Program-made: the position numbers and the translations under genes
Assembly: GCA_043101615.1 (NCBI GenBank)
Contig: JBICID010000069.1
Location: forward strand, 26,603 to 90,602
DNA: 64,000 bases
Direction of reading: 5' to 3'
From: JBLHKT01 sp043101615
GTDB taxonomy: Bacteria > Planctomycetota > Phycisphaerae > Phycisphaerales > UBA1924
Shown here: piece by piece, positions 37,010-45,511 of the stretch
How the letters are laid out: the number at the start of each line of letters is the position of its first letter
How positions within the stretch are numbered: position 1 is the first letter of the stretch
Notes under the pieces: model-generated
Seen by the model: the letters and a program-made list of their open reading frames with translations, nothing else
Told to the model about the DNA's origin: nothing
Database searches by the model: none

Positions 37010-39124
37010 TCAGAACCCCAGCAGACGGGTCACGTCGTTGAAGGTCACGATCAGGAACAGGCTCCCGATCAGCACCAGCCCCGCCAGCGTCACCACGTTC
37101 TGCACCGGGATCGGCACCGGTCGACCGCGGACCTGCTCGTACACCAGCATCAGGAACTGCCCGCCGTCCACGATCGGCAGGGGCAGGAAGTTGATCACCG
37201 CCAGGTTCACGCTGATGAGCGCCATGAAGAACAGCAGCCAGATGATGCCGCGGTCGGCCAGTCGCGTTCCGAGGTGGGCGATCCCCACCGGCCCCTGCAG
37301 GTGCTGCACCTTCACCGAGCCCTGGAAGAGACGTGCGAAGGTCAGGTAGGTCTGCAGCATCACACGCCGAGTGTGGCTCAGCCCGAGCCCGACCGCCGCG
37401 ACCGGGTTCGCGGCCTTGTCCACGAACCGGAGCGGCTCGAACAGGGCCTGGGGCACAGGGGAGGCCCAGCCGAGCTCGTGCAGGCGTTCCAGCTCGGCCC
37501 GGTCGATGCGCCAGGCCCGCTGCTCGCGCGGTCGCGAGCCGTCGGGCTGCACGGGGCCGGCCCGCTCGAGTACGACGGGGACCGTGGCGTGGGTCGCGTC
37601 CTGGCTGTCCAGCACGTCCGCGGTGACCGCTCGCAGGCGGGCCCGGATCTCGCGGAAGTCATTGACGGGCACGCCCGCGACCGACACCACGCGCGAGCCG
37701 GGCAGGGGGTCCAGGGATTCCGCCGCCGAGGGCTTGCCGTCGCGCAGCCCCAGCACCACGCCCGAGAGCAGGGTCGAGGTCTCCTCGGTCGTGTCCGGGC
37801 GGAAGCCGATGCGTCCGTCGCGTCCGACCTCGACGGTGAGGGGGACGCGCTCACCGTCGCGCAGCACGACGATGTCCATGGACTCGCCGCTGCTGGACTG
37901 GATGGCGGCGATCCCGGCCGCGTAGCTCGGGTAGGCCACCTCACCCAAGCGTGCGAACACGTCGCCGGGTCGCAGCCCCTGCCTGGTCTCCTCCTGTGTC
38001 GCCTCGCGCGAGACCATCAGCACGCCGGACAGGCCCAGCAGGTGACGGTGCGTGATCGCGCCGTCGTCGGAGGGGACCGGGGTCTGCTCGAACTCGGCCA
38101 CCGGCTCGGCCCTTATCACCACGCCCCCGGACTCGCCCCGGAACTCCAGCTCCACCGGCTCGCCCCCGCTGGCGTCGAACGCCGGGATCAGCTCGAAGGG
38201 CTGTCGCACGTCGGTGTCGTCGCCGATCCGCACCAGCTCCATGCCGGGCTCGACCCCGGCGAGCCCGAGGCGCTCGAAGGATTCGAGCAGCAGGGCGCGG
38301 TCCGCCTCGCCGCTCGCCTCGATCACCGTCAGCGAGCCCGCCGGCCCGATGCCGAAGTCGAGCAGACCGGTCGCCTCGCTCTCCTCGGCGATCACGTCGA
38401 ACTCGAGCGTGCCCGCCACGCCTGCGCGCTCCACCGCGACGCGGACCGGCACGCCCCGTTCCCCGATCGCGGCCGCGACCGACAGATCCGAGAAGTGGCG
38501 GGGGGTGTGCCCGTCGATGGAGACGACCTCGTCGCCCGGCTCGAGCCCGGGCCCGACCGGCCCGGCGCTCACGACCTCGCCCGCGTTCACCGGCTCGGCG
38601 GTCGCCGCGGGCCCGCCGGGCATCACCGAGCCGATGACCGGCGGCTCGACCCGCAGGCCGACCATTAACACCAGCACGAACAGGGCCGCGGCGGTGATCA
38701 TGTTCATCACCACGCCGGCGGAGATCACCACCATCCGCTTCCAGGGCGTGCAGTTCTGGTAGCTGTCGGGCGCGTCCGACGTCGCCGTCGGGTCCATGTC
38801 CTCCTGCCCGAGCATCTTGACGTACCCGCCCAGCGGCAGGACGTTGAGGCGGTACTCGGTCGCGCCGAGGTTGCCCACGGTGTCTGGGTTCTTCTGCACG
38901 CGCGCCAGATACTCGGGCTCGCTGCTCCCACGCTGCAGGCCCATCCCCTTCCGCCAGCTCAGGAACGCGGGCCCGAAGCCCACCGCGAAGGCGAGCACGC
39001 GGATCCCGGCCCAGCGGGCGGCGACGAAGTGCCCGAGCTCGTGCACGAACACGATCAGCCCGAAGCCGAACACCACCAGCAGCAGGTCCCCCAGCGTCCC
39101 CAGGGTCTCGACGAGTCCGTTCAT
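37010..39124 (-). CDS. rseP: Site-2 intramembrane metalloprotease with multiple PDZ domains
   Basis: A 704-residue protein. The first helix holds the zinc site HELGHF, and the C-terminal helices carry INFLPLPIVDGGQ, the family's second metal motif. Between them are at least three PDZ-like segments (PGLEPGDEVVSIDGHTP; LRPGDVFARLGEV; PGSRVVSVAGVPVNDF), compared with two in the 450-residue E. coli enzyme. It cleaves membrane anchors of anti-sigma factors or leftover signal peptides. TAGGAT lies six nt before the ATG. No sigma/anti-sigma pair is in the window. Confidence 0.93.
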   Translation of the reverse strand: MNGLVETLGTLGDLLLVVFGFGLIVFVHELGHFVAARWAGIRVLAFAVGFGPAFLSWRKGMGLQRGSSEPEYLARVQKNPDTVGNLGATEYRLNVLPLGGYVKMLGQEDMDPTATSDAPDSYQNCTPWKRMVVISAGVVMNMITAAALFVLVLMVGLRVEPPVIGSVMPGGPAATAEPVNAGEVVSAGPVGPGLEPGDEVVSIDGHTPRHFSDLSVAAAIGERGVPVRVAVERAGVAGTLEFDVIAEESEATGLLDFGIGPAGSLTVIEASGEADRALLLESFERLGLAGVEPGMELVRIGDDTDVRQPFELIPAFDASGGEPVELEFRGESGGVVIRAEPVAEFEQTPVPSDDGAITHRHLLGLSGVLMVSREATQEETRQGLRPGDVFARLGEVAYPSYAAGIAAIQSSSGESMDIVVLRDGERVPLTVEVGRDGRIGFRPDTTEETSTLLSGVVLGLRDGKPSAAESLDPLPGSRVVSVAGVPVNDFREIRARLRAVTADVLDSQDATHATVPVVLERAGPVQPDGSRPREQRAWRIDRAELERLHELGWASPVPQALFEPLRFVDKAANPVAAVGLGLSHTRRVMLQTYLTFARLFQGSVKVQHLQGPVGIAHLGTRLADRGIIWLLFFMALISVNLAVINFLPLPIVDGGQFLMLVYEQVRGRPVPIPVQNVVTLAGLVLIGSLFLIVTFNDVTRLLGF

Positions 39125-39130
39125 GCGTCC

Positions 39131-39136
39131 ATCCTA
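39131..39136 (-). promoter_or_regulatory. Putative -10 box for leaderless rseP
   Basis: TAGGAT on the minus strand ends 6 nt before the ATG. The AGGA within it could alternatively serve as a weak ribosome binding site. Confidence 0.4.
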
Positions 39137-39217
39137 GCGAGGGCCGGGGGGCCGACCCCGGGCGTCCCCCCGGGGTATCGGTCCCCCGGGCACGGCGCGG
39201 ACACCCCGGGCGGGCGG

Positions 39218-39252
39218 AAAAAAAGAGGGCCCGGCCACCAGACCGAGCCCTC
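39218..39252 (-). terminator. Intrinsic terminator of the redoxin gene
   Basis: A 10-bp stem with one G.U pair (39225-39234 with 39243-39252), an 8-nt loop and T7 on the minus strand (39218-39224). It lies 45 nt past the stop of the gene at 39297-39938. Confidence 0.88.
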
Positions 39253-39296
39253 CGCTCATCATTCTCTACCAAGCACGAATCAGGCGTGAATCGGGC

Positions 39297-39938
39297 TCAC
39301 GAGCCGTACTTGATGCCGCACCCCTGGGCGCGGGTCTCCTGCGTGGCGACGGTCTCGCCGGCCAGGACGGACTGGAGGGCTGACTTCAGGTAGAAGTCGT
39401 CGCCCAGGTCGCGCTTGCCCTGGTTGCTGTCGATGGCGCCGTGGTAGCGGAGGACGCCCTCGCCGTCGATGACGTACATCTCGGGGGTGACCTTGGCGCC
39501 GTACGCCTTGCCGACCTTGCCGGACATGTCCAGCAGGATCGGGGTCTCGATGCCGAAGTCGGTCATCGCCTTCTTGTTGCGTTCGACGCCGGCGCCCTGC
39601 TTGCCCTCGGCGCCCGAGTTGATGCGGAGCCAGACGACCTTGTCGGCGTGGTCCTTCTCGAGCTGGATGGTCGGGGGCACGTCGCCCTCGAAGTTCTCGT
39701 AGCGGGCCTTCACCACCGGGCAGTCCGGGTTGAACCACTCCAGCACCACCACCTTGCCCGCCTCGGTGTACGAGCTGAGGGTGTGCTCCTTGCCAGTCAC
39801 GTCCGTGATGGTGAAGTCCGGCGCTTCCTTGTTCAGCTCGGCCTGCGGGTCCTGGGCCGTCCCGGCGGCCATCAGACCGACGCCCGCGACGACCGCGGCG
39901 AACATCCCGGCGATTCTCGTTTTGGTCAGCGTTGTCAT
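39297..39938 (-). CDS. Exported redoxin (thioredoxin-like peroxiredoxin family)
   Basis: A 213-residue protein with a signal peptide or anchor (RIAGMFAAVVAGVGLMAAG) ending near TAQD. The redoxin fold has VVVLEWFNPDCPVVKARY, with a single active-site Cys73 in place of the CxxC of thioredoxins, then TPEMYVIDGEGVLRYHG. A second Cys207 in QGCGIKYGS at the extreme C-terminus could serve as resolving Cys. Likely role: periplasmic thiol or peroxide reduction. The start has GGAG eight nt upstream, and an intrinsic terminator follows, so it is monocistronic. Confidence 0.88.
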   Translation of the reverse strand: MTTLTKTRIAGMFAAVVAGVGLMAAGTAQDPQAELNKEAPDFTITDVTGKEHTLSSYTEAGKVVVLEWFNPDCPVVKARYENFEGDVPPTIQLEKDHADKVVWLRINSGAEGKQGAGVERNKKAMTDFGIETPILLDMSGKVGKAYGAKVTPEMYVIDGEGVLRYHGAIDSNQGKRDLGDDFYLKSALQSVLAGETVATQETRAQGCGIKYGS

Positions 39939-40032
39939 GGTCAAACTCCTCGTGCATTGCTGCGAAGTTCGTGGATCGGCCGGCGTGCAGCCTCGACTCG
40001 GCCGACGGGCCCGACAGGGCCCCGATTCAGAT

Positions 40033-40060
40033 TCCAACGTGAGAGTTCACTCCAACGTGA
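40033..40060. repeat. Direct repeat upstream of the redoxin gene
   Basis: TCCAACGTGA occurs at 40033-40042 and 40051-40060 (18-nt period), between the redoxin start and the end of the DsbD-like gene. Tandem sites of this type often bind a regulator; no protein is implicated. Confidence 0.4.
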
Positions 40061-40070
40061 CATCTCAATT

Positions 40071-40955
40071 TTACGGTCCCGGTTCCTCCCGGTTCAGCTG
40101 AATCCAGGATACGTACCGAACACCCTCCGGTGATCGTATCGCCACCACACCCCGGACAGAGGGATTCTCCCCACCCGGATCGGCCTCCGGGCGCAGCGAG
40201 AGGGCCCCGTTTCCGGATGATCCGGTCCGGAGTAAATTCTCGAGAAAGACCGAGCCGGCTCCCGGGTAGAACTCGATCCGCCACCCCTCGACCCATCGCT
40301 GGCGAGCCTCGCCCGAGGCCCGCACCGAGACCGACTCGCCCTCCCACGACGCCTCGAGCCAGTCCGGCACGACGCGTCCGCGTGCCGGGTCGGGCTCGGG
40401 CCCGGCGCTGGCGCGCTCGCCCGCTTCGATGACGCCCGCCTGCGGGCCGGGGCCGGGTTCGGATCCGGACGCCACGACGGGGATCTCGAGCTCGACCGAC
40501 TCGTCGTCCATCAGGCACGCCTCCTTGCACACCAGCCAGGAGCTGTCTCCCCGCAGGCGGACGGTCCGACCGGCCTCGTCCTCGGGCACCCGGACCCGAA
40601 GCAGCAGGACCGGCTCGCCCTCGAGCACGTGGTCGAGCAGGTCGCCCGCCGCGACGTAGCGCACCGGTACGGGCTGCTCGATCGCGACCAGCTCCCAGCC
40701 CTCGGGCCACTCGATGCCGGGGTCGGGGGCGAAGCCCGTGTCGTTCTGCCCGTCGAAGTAGAGGTGCCAACCCGGCTCGAGCTCGAAGGCCAGGCCCAGG
40801 GTGTTCACCTCGCCCGCCACCAAAGCCTCGGTCCCGCTGATCAGGCGCGCCGAGGACGGGTCGATCTGCTGCCCGAAGCCCGGCTGGGCGTTCGCCGCGG
40901 CCGGCAGGCAGGCCCCCAGAATCGCGCCGATTCGTGCGTATCCGGACGTGGTCAA
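40071..40955 (-). CDS. Exported DsbD alpha-domain-like protein
   Basis: A 294-residue protein. The TTG at 40955 is chosen because GGAG is six nt upstream and a signal peptide follows (RIGAILGACLPAAANAQ). The domain (EPGWHLYFDGQNDTGFAP..., then SSWLVCKEACLMDDESVEL) matches the N-terminal DsbD/ScsB domain, with Cys143 and Cys147 in CxxxC spacing as the redox pair. The membrane and thioredoxin domains of DsbD are absent, so it must get electrons from a separate partner. A later charged half (about 175-290) has no recognisable domain. Confidence 0.78.
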   Translation of the reverse strand: MTTSGYARIGAILGACLPAAANAQPGFGQQIDPSSARLISGTEALVAGEVNTLGLAFELEPGWHLYFDGQNDTGFAPDPGIEWPEGWELVAIEQPVPVRYVAAGDLLDHVLEGEPVLLLRVRVPEDEAGRTVRLRGDSSWLVCKEACLMDDESVELEIPVVASGSEPGPGPQAGVIEAGERASAGPEPDPARGRVVPDWLEASWEGESVSVRASGEARQRWVEGWRIEFYPGAGSVFLENLLRTGSSGNGALSLRPEADPGGENPSVRGVVAIRSPEGVRYVSWIQLNREEPGP

Positions 40956-41109
40956 GGTGGACTCCAATAGTGATCTCGGGAAGGCGTGTTCGTATAAGAG
41001 TGCGCACACGCACCGCGATGCCGTCGCTTGGTGCTACCGGGCACAACGCCGCGGGAGGCCCCGTTATTCGTGATTTTTCGTGCTCGGACGCGTCCGGGGG
41101 GGCGACTCG

Positions 41110-41877
41110 TCAGCCCGCGGCCTGGCTGGCCCCGCGTCCGAATCCCGGGCGGACCACGACGCTGGTCTCGTCGGACAGCTGCGCATTCGGGCCCGCCGCT
41201 CGCACCACGGCGCACTCGGCGAGGATGTCCGCGGCGTCGTAGACGGGCAGCCCGGTGAGGGCGCTGGTATCGATCAGGGCCGACTCGCTGTAGGCCAGCA
41301 CCACGCCGTCGCACCCGCGGTCGCGGTAGTCGCGCACCACCCGGGCCATGAGGTCCAGGCTCTCGGGCAGGACCTTGCCGGTCGCGAGCTCTCGGTAGAT
41401 GATCTCGTCGAGGGCGCGTGCCTCCTCGTCCGGGGGGGCGACCGCCTTGATGCCCCGCATCCCGAGCTTGGTCTGGTAGGCCGCGCCGCGCGTCACCGCG
41501 CGCGAGCCGATCAGCCCCACCGACCGGCGCCCGTCCCGCTCCACCGCGTCCGCCACGCAGTCCGTCACGCAGATCCAGGGCACCCTGCTGACGTGGGCCG
41601 CGAGGTGCACGGCGTGCAGCACCGCGTTGTCCGGGCAGATGCAGAAGTCCGCGCCGGCCTCCGCGAGCACCTCGCTCGAGCGGCGCAGCAGGCGCCCGAC
41701 CTCGTGCCAGTTCTCGTCCACGACCGCTTTGAGATAGTCGCCGAAGCGGATGTTGTGCAGCGTGATGGTGGGGTGTGTGGAGGGATCCATCAGGCGCTGG
41801 GCGTGACGCAGCACCTGGCGGTAGCACAGCGAGCCGCCCTCCGGACTGACCGCAGCAATCCCGATGTGCTGACTCAT
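41110..41877 (-). CDS. Aspartate/glutamate racemase-superfamily protein, one catalytic Cys missing
   Basis: A 255-residue protein with the two-domain racemase fold: IGIAAVSPEGGSLCYRQV, FCICPDNAVLHAV and GRRSVGLIGSRAVTRGAAYQ. Active racemases use two Cys. The first position is kept (Cys81 in CPDN), but the second, normally in a GCTE motif, reads LAYSE (194-198) with Tyr196 in place of Cys. It is therefore unlikely to be a simple amino acid racemase. GGAGGG precedes the ATG. It is 154 nt upstream of the DsbD-like gene on the same strand. Confidence 0.8.
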   Translation of the reverse strand: MSQHIGIAAVSPEGGSLCYRQVLRHAQRLMDPSTHPTITLHNIRFGDYLKAVVDENWHEVGRLLRRSSEVLAEAGADFCICPDNAVLHAVHLAAHVSRVPWICVTDCVADAVERDGRRSVGLIGSRAVTRGAAYQTKLGMRGIKAVAPPDEEARALDEIIYRELATGKVLPESLDLMARVVRDYRDRGCDGVVLAYSESALIDTSALTGLPVYDAADILAECAVVRAAGPNAQLSDETSVVVRPGFGRGASQAAG

Positions 41878-41994
41878 GCCGGCCCTCCCTGGCTCCCTCT
41901 CTGCTCAGCACCATCCTGACCGATTTTGAAGCTTCGGTCAAGATGATTCTGGGATCCCGCACGCCCGCCGAATGCTCTCCCCCGGCCCTCCACA

Positions 41995-42000
41995 TACCAT
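41995..42000 (+). promoter_or_regulatory. Putative -10 box for leaderless hscB
   Basis: TACCAT ends 5 nt before the ATG at 42006; no Shine-Dalgarno sequence. Confidence 0.45.
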
Positions 42001-42005
42001 CACCC

Positions 42006-42566
42006 ATGCACGAGCAGGACCGACCCCAACAGGACCCCTTCGACGCCCTCGCCCTGCCCGGCGTGTTCGGGCTCACACCCGCCCAGATCGAGTCGGCCTA
42101 TCTCAAGCGTGCCGCGTCGCTCCACCCGGATCTGGCGGGTGACGAGGACGCGGCGCTGCACTCCTCCGCCCTGAACGAGGCCAAGGCCACCCTGCTCGAT
42201 CCCGAGTCGCGCGCCCGCGCCCTGCTGGCACGCCTTGGGGGAGACGGGCCCGGCGATCCGTCCGCGCGGACGGCCCTGCCCGACGGTTTCCTCATGGAGA
42301 TCATGTCCACCCGCCAGCAGATCGAGGCGGACCTCGCCGGACCGGACGCGGACGCCAAGCGGGAAAAGTGGGAGGGCTGGGGCGAGGAGCGGCGCCGCGA
42401 GCACATCGAGCACGTCGCCGAGCTGTTCGAATCCGCGGGCGAGCACCCCTCGCCCGAGCGGCTCGGCGCCATCCGGACCCGCCTCAATGCGTGGCGGTAC
42501 ATCGAACGCCTGATCGAGCAGCTCGATCCGGACTACGACCCGGCCGGGGCCGACTTCTCCGGCTGA
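42006..42566 (+). CDS. hscB: Fe-S cluster assembly co-chaperone HscB
   Basis: A 186-residue protein with a J domain (PFDALALPGVFGLTPAQIES, HPD at 40-42) and an HscB C-terminal three-helix domain (LPDGFLMEIMSTRQQIEADL). It delivers IscU to the HscA/DnaK-type chaperone for cluster transfer. No iscS, iscU or hscA is next to it. The start is preferred to an upstream ATG (41943) because MHEQDRPQQDPF gives the normal family N-terminus. Confidence 0.87.
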   Translation: MHEQDRPQQDPFDALALPGVFGLTPAQIESAYLKRAASLHPDLAGDEDAALHSSALNEAKATLLDPESRARALLARLGGDGPGDPSARTALPDGFLMEIMSTRQQIEADLAGPDADAKREKWEGWGEERRREHIEHVAELFESAGEHPSPERLGAIRTRLNAWRYIERLIEQLDPDYDPAGADFSG

Positions 42567-42617
42567 CCGCCCCGCCATGGCCGGAATACCCGACGACAAC
42601 CCCGGGTTCACGCACGC

Positions 42618-43115
42618 ATGACGAACGACTCGCAGACCGGTTCCGTCGCATCGAAAGCCAGGCCCGCGGGCGTGTGGTTCGGGTTCGTCGTCGTGGCGGT
42701 TCTGGTGGTCATTGCCGGGTCCAAGGTGCTCCAGTCCCGCCCGGCCGAGACGCCCGGCGTGCTGGCCACCGCGGGCCTGACGCTGGCCGACGCGACGGCG
42801 CAGGGCGAGGCCTCGGGCAAGCCGGTGCTCGCGTTCGTGACCGCGGCGTGGTGCGGGCCGTGCCAGAGCCTGAAGCGCAACGGGCTGGCCGACGAGCGGG
42901 TGCAGGCGCTGATCGGGGAGCGGACGGTCGGCGTGACGCTGGAGGAGACGACCGAGCAGGGCAAGCGCGACATGCGCGGTCTGCCCGTCCGGGCGTACCC
43001 CACGCTGGTGCTGCTGCGCGACGGGGAGGTGGTCTCGATGATGGAGGGGGCCCAGCCCGCCTCGGCGATCGTCTCCTGGCTCGAGTCCAACACCGCCCCC
43101 GCGGGCGAGGGCTGA
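42618..43115 (+). CDS. Membrane-anchored thioredoxin-like protein
   Basis: A 165-residue protein. One N-terminal helix (VWFGFVVVAVLVVIAGSKVL) is followed by a thioredoxin fold with WCGPC (Cys79, Cys82) and the cis-Pro region RAYPTLVLLRDG. It faces the periplasm in the expected topology and could exchange disulfides with the DsbD-alpha-like or redoxin proteins encoded 2-3 kb away. It is 51 nt after hscB. No ribosome binding site is obvious. It converges with the DUF1015 gene, 7 nt between stops. Confidence 0.88.
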   Translation: MTNDSQTGSVASKARPAGVWFGFVVVAVLVVIAGSKVLQSRPAETPGVLATAGLTLADATAQGEASGKPVLAFVTAAWCGPCQSLKRNGLADERVQALIGERTVGVTLEETTEQGKRDMRGLPVRAYPTLVLLRDGEVVSMMEGAQPASAIVSWLESNTAPAGEG

Positions 43116-43122
43116 GCGGGGC

Positions 43123-44508
43123 TCAACGCCCCGAGGGCGCCGCCACCGTCGCCCGCAGCGGGTGCAGGAACAGCCCGGTCGCCAGCTTCGGGTAGAAGAA
43201 GGTCGATTTCTGAGGCATCACCTCGCCCGCGAGGCTGATCGCGCGGACCGCCTCCAGGGGCGTGGGACGCACGATCACCGCGAGCTGCGGTCGCCCGCCG
43301 CCCGAGATGGCGCTGCCGGTCTCCTCGCCCCGCCCGATGGCCAGCATCTCGTCGATGGAGTGGGGGAAGGCCCACTTGATGGGCTCGCCGGCGTTGAGCT
43401 CGGGCTCGCAGATCTGCTCGACGATCAGGTGCTGCACGAGGGCGACGTCCAGGTTGCGCCAGGCCTCGGGCTTGTCGCCGAACTCCAGCTCGAGCGGGTC
43501 GCTGGTGGCGGGCCAGCAGGCGAAGCAGAGCCCCGTGGCGTAGTCGTACAGCCCGAAGACGTTGGTGCGCTCCCGCTCGGCGAGGCTGGCCATCTGCTGC
43601 TCGAAGCGGCGCGGCTCGTTGTCGATCGCCTCGACGTTGAGCAGCCCCGCGCTGGCGTCGATGAACCGGTCCATGGTGTAGTCACGCATGCCGCCCAGCA
43701 CGCGGTGCGTCGGCCCGATCGCCAGGCCGGGGTCGCTCATGCCCACGAGCACCATCATGCAGCGTCGGGCGGGGTGGTCGGCGGGCACCGGGCCCTCCTC
43801 CTCCAGCGCCTTGAGGTAGTTGAGCTGCGTGTTGTAGCGGTGGTGGCCGTCGGCGATGAAGACGTCCTCGCCGTCGAGCGCCCGGGTGTAGTTGGCGATG
43901 GTCTCGTCGTCCTCGATGGTCCAGACCTCGTGGGTCACGCCGTCACCCCCCCCCAGAGCGAGTTCCGCGGTCATGTCCGGGTCGCGCGCGTCCATGACCG
44001 AGCGGATCAGGGTGGTGCCGGCGCCCGTCTCGTCGGGGTGCAGCCCGAAGACCGGGCTGGTCTGGCAGCCGGTGGCGGTCATCAGGGCCTTTCGGTCCTC
44101 CTTGGGCCCGCCGAAGGTGTGCTCGTGCGGGAGGACGCCGCCGCCGTCCCGGGGGCCGAAGTCGAGCAGCTCGACGCAGCAGGCCATGCCGCACCGTTGG
44201 TACCGCTCGCCCTGGAACTCGAACGACTGCCGGTAGGCGAACATCGCGGGGGTGTCGCGCTGCGAGACGACGCCCTGCTCGATCAGGCTCGCGAGCCGGT
44301 CCGCGGCGCCCTCGTACGCCTCCGCGGGCCCCAGGGCCTTGGCTGGCACCACCGGCAGGTCCACGCTCACGATGTTGTCGGCGTCGCCGGCCAGCAGGGC
44401 GGCCTTCTGCGAGGCGTCCAGCACGTCGTACGGCGGGGACACCAGCTTGGACACGTCGCCCGACCCGCCCCGGTACTGCAACGCTCGAAACGGATACACG
44501 TGAGGCAT
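43123..44508 (-). CDS. DUF1015 family protein
   Basis: A 461-residue soluble protein. The N-terminus VYPFRALQYRGGSGDVSKLVSPPYDVLD is the family hallmark (F-x-A-x-RY...PPYDV), with later FIADGHHRYNTQLNYLKA. The function of DUF1015 is unknown; it is often found near serine biosynthesis genes, which are not seen here. The start at 44508 has GGAGG eight nt upstream, and an upstream in-frame extension is rejected. It is divergent from purQ with 151 nt between starts. Confidence 0.9.
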   Translation of the reverse strand: MPHVYPFRALQYRGGSGDVSKLVSPPYDVLDASQKAALLAGDADNIVSVDLPVVPAKALGPAEAYEGAADRLASLIEQGVVSQRDTPAMFAYRQSFEFQGERYQRCGMACCVELLDFGPRDGGGVLPHEHTFGGPKEDRKALMTATGCQTSPVFGLHPDETGAGTTLIRSVMDARDPDMTAELALGGGDGVTHEVWTIEDDETIANYTRALDGEDVFIADGHHRYNTQLNYLKALEEEGPVPADHPARRCMMVLVGMSDPGLAIGPTHRVLGGMRDYTMDRFIDASAGLLNVEAIDNEPRRFEQQMASLAERERTNVFGLYDYATGLCFACWPATSDPLELEFGDKPEAWRNLDVALVQHLIVEQICEPELNAGEPIKWAFPHSIDEMLAIGRGEETGSAISGGGRPQLAVIVRPTPLEAVRAISLAGEVMPQKSTFFYPKLATGLFLHPLRATVAAPSGR

Positions 44509-44647
44509 CGGGCCCTCCGACCTGCTGGAACAGACTCCCTCCGCACGCCCTCCGCGCGGCATCGCACAAGCCTACACCCTCAGCGTCCACTCCGCCCTCC
44601 GCCCGTTCCAGCCCTCCCGGCCGGGCGCTGTCGGGACCGCCCGGCAC

Positions 44648-44653
44648 TATCAT
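44648..44653 (+). promoter_or_regulatory. Putative -10 box for leaderless purQ
   Basis: TATCAT ends 6 nt before the ATG; no Shine-Dalgarno sequence. Confidence 0.48.
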
Positions 44654-44659
44654 CCCGCC

Positions 44660-45463
44660 ATGACCGACGCACCCCGCGCCATCGTTCTCCGGTCCGCCGG
44701 CACCAACTGCGACCGGGAGATGGTCCGTGCCTTCGAGCTGGCCGGGGCCCGCACGGATCTGGTCCATCTCGACGCCCTGTGCGCGAGCCCGAAACGGCTT
44801 TCTGGGTACGAGCTGATCGGCTTCCCCGGCGGCTTTTCCTACGGCGACGACATCGCCTCCGGGCGCATCTTCGCGGCGCGTGTCCGCCAGCACCTGTACC
44901 CGGCCCTGAGGGATGCCGCGGAGCGTGGCGTGTGCATGATCGGCGCCTGCAACGGATTCCAGGTGTTGGTCCAGGTGGGGCTGCTGCCTGGTCCTGCGTC
45001 CGGGGAGTCCTGGCCCGACACGCCGCCCGCGCCGACGGTGGCGCTGGCCGACAACGCGTCGGCGCGGTTCACGGACCGCTGGGCCACCGTCGACCCCGAC
45101 CCGGACGCGCCCTGTGTCTGGACCCGGGGCCTCGAGGGCCTGCCGGACCGGGTCCGCACGCTGCCCATCGCGCACGGGGAGGGCCGACTGATCGCCTCTC
45201 CCGAGACGCTGGAGCGGCTCCGCACGGGCGGGCACGTCGCTCTGCGGTACGCCGAGGACGTCAACGGCTCGGCCGACCGCATCGCGGGGCTGTGCGACGC
45301 CACGGGGCGGATCTTCGGGCTCATGCCCCACCCCGAGCGGTACCTGGACTGGAACCGCCACCCCGCCTTCACACGGCTGGACGGCGCGACCACCTCCGGC
45401 GAGGCACCCGGGCTGACGATGTTCCGCAACGCGGTCCACGCCGTCTCGGCCCTGCACGCCTGA
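44660..45463 (+). CDS. purQ: Phosphoribosylformylglycinamidine synthase, glutaminase subunit
   Basis: A 267-residue class I glutamine amidotransferase. The nucleophile Cys97 lies in IGACNGFQVL, and the His/Glu of the triad in MPHPERYLD. N-terminal VLRSAGTNCDRE and GFPGGFSYGDD are PurQ features. It supplies ammonia to PurL in the fourth step of purine synthesis. No purL or purS lies nearby. It is about 40 residues longer than the Bacillus protein, as in the form paired with a separate PurL. Confidence 0.94.
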   Translation: MTDAPRAIVLRSAGTNCDREMVRAFELAGARTDLVHLDALCASPKRLSGYELIGFPGGFSYGDDIASGRIFAARVRQHLYPALRDAAERGVCMIGACNGFQVLVQVGLLPGPASGESWPDTPPAPTVALADNASARFTDRWATVDPDPDAPCVWTRGLEGLPDRVRTLPIAHGEGRLIASPETLERLRTGGHVALRYAEDVNGSADRIAGLCDATGRIFGLMPHPERYLDWNRHPAFTRLDGATTSGEAPGLTMFRNAVHAVSALHA

Positions 45464-45498
45464 CGGCGGGGCGTGTCAACCGTGCGCCCGGTCCCCGG

Positions 45499-45504
45499 TA
45501 GGCT
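45499..45504 (+). promoter_or_regulatory. Putative -10 box for leaderless zinc-ribbon gene
   Basis: TAGGCT ends 7 nt before the GTG at 45512; no Shine-Dalgarno sequence. Confidence 0.4.
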
Positions 45505-45511
45505 GTAGAGC

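Noticed and set aside
41080..41919. A 279-codon plus-strand ORF opposite the racemase-like gene
   Set aside because: Antisense shadow; the minus strand has the conserved fold motifs and a ribosome binding site.
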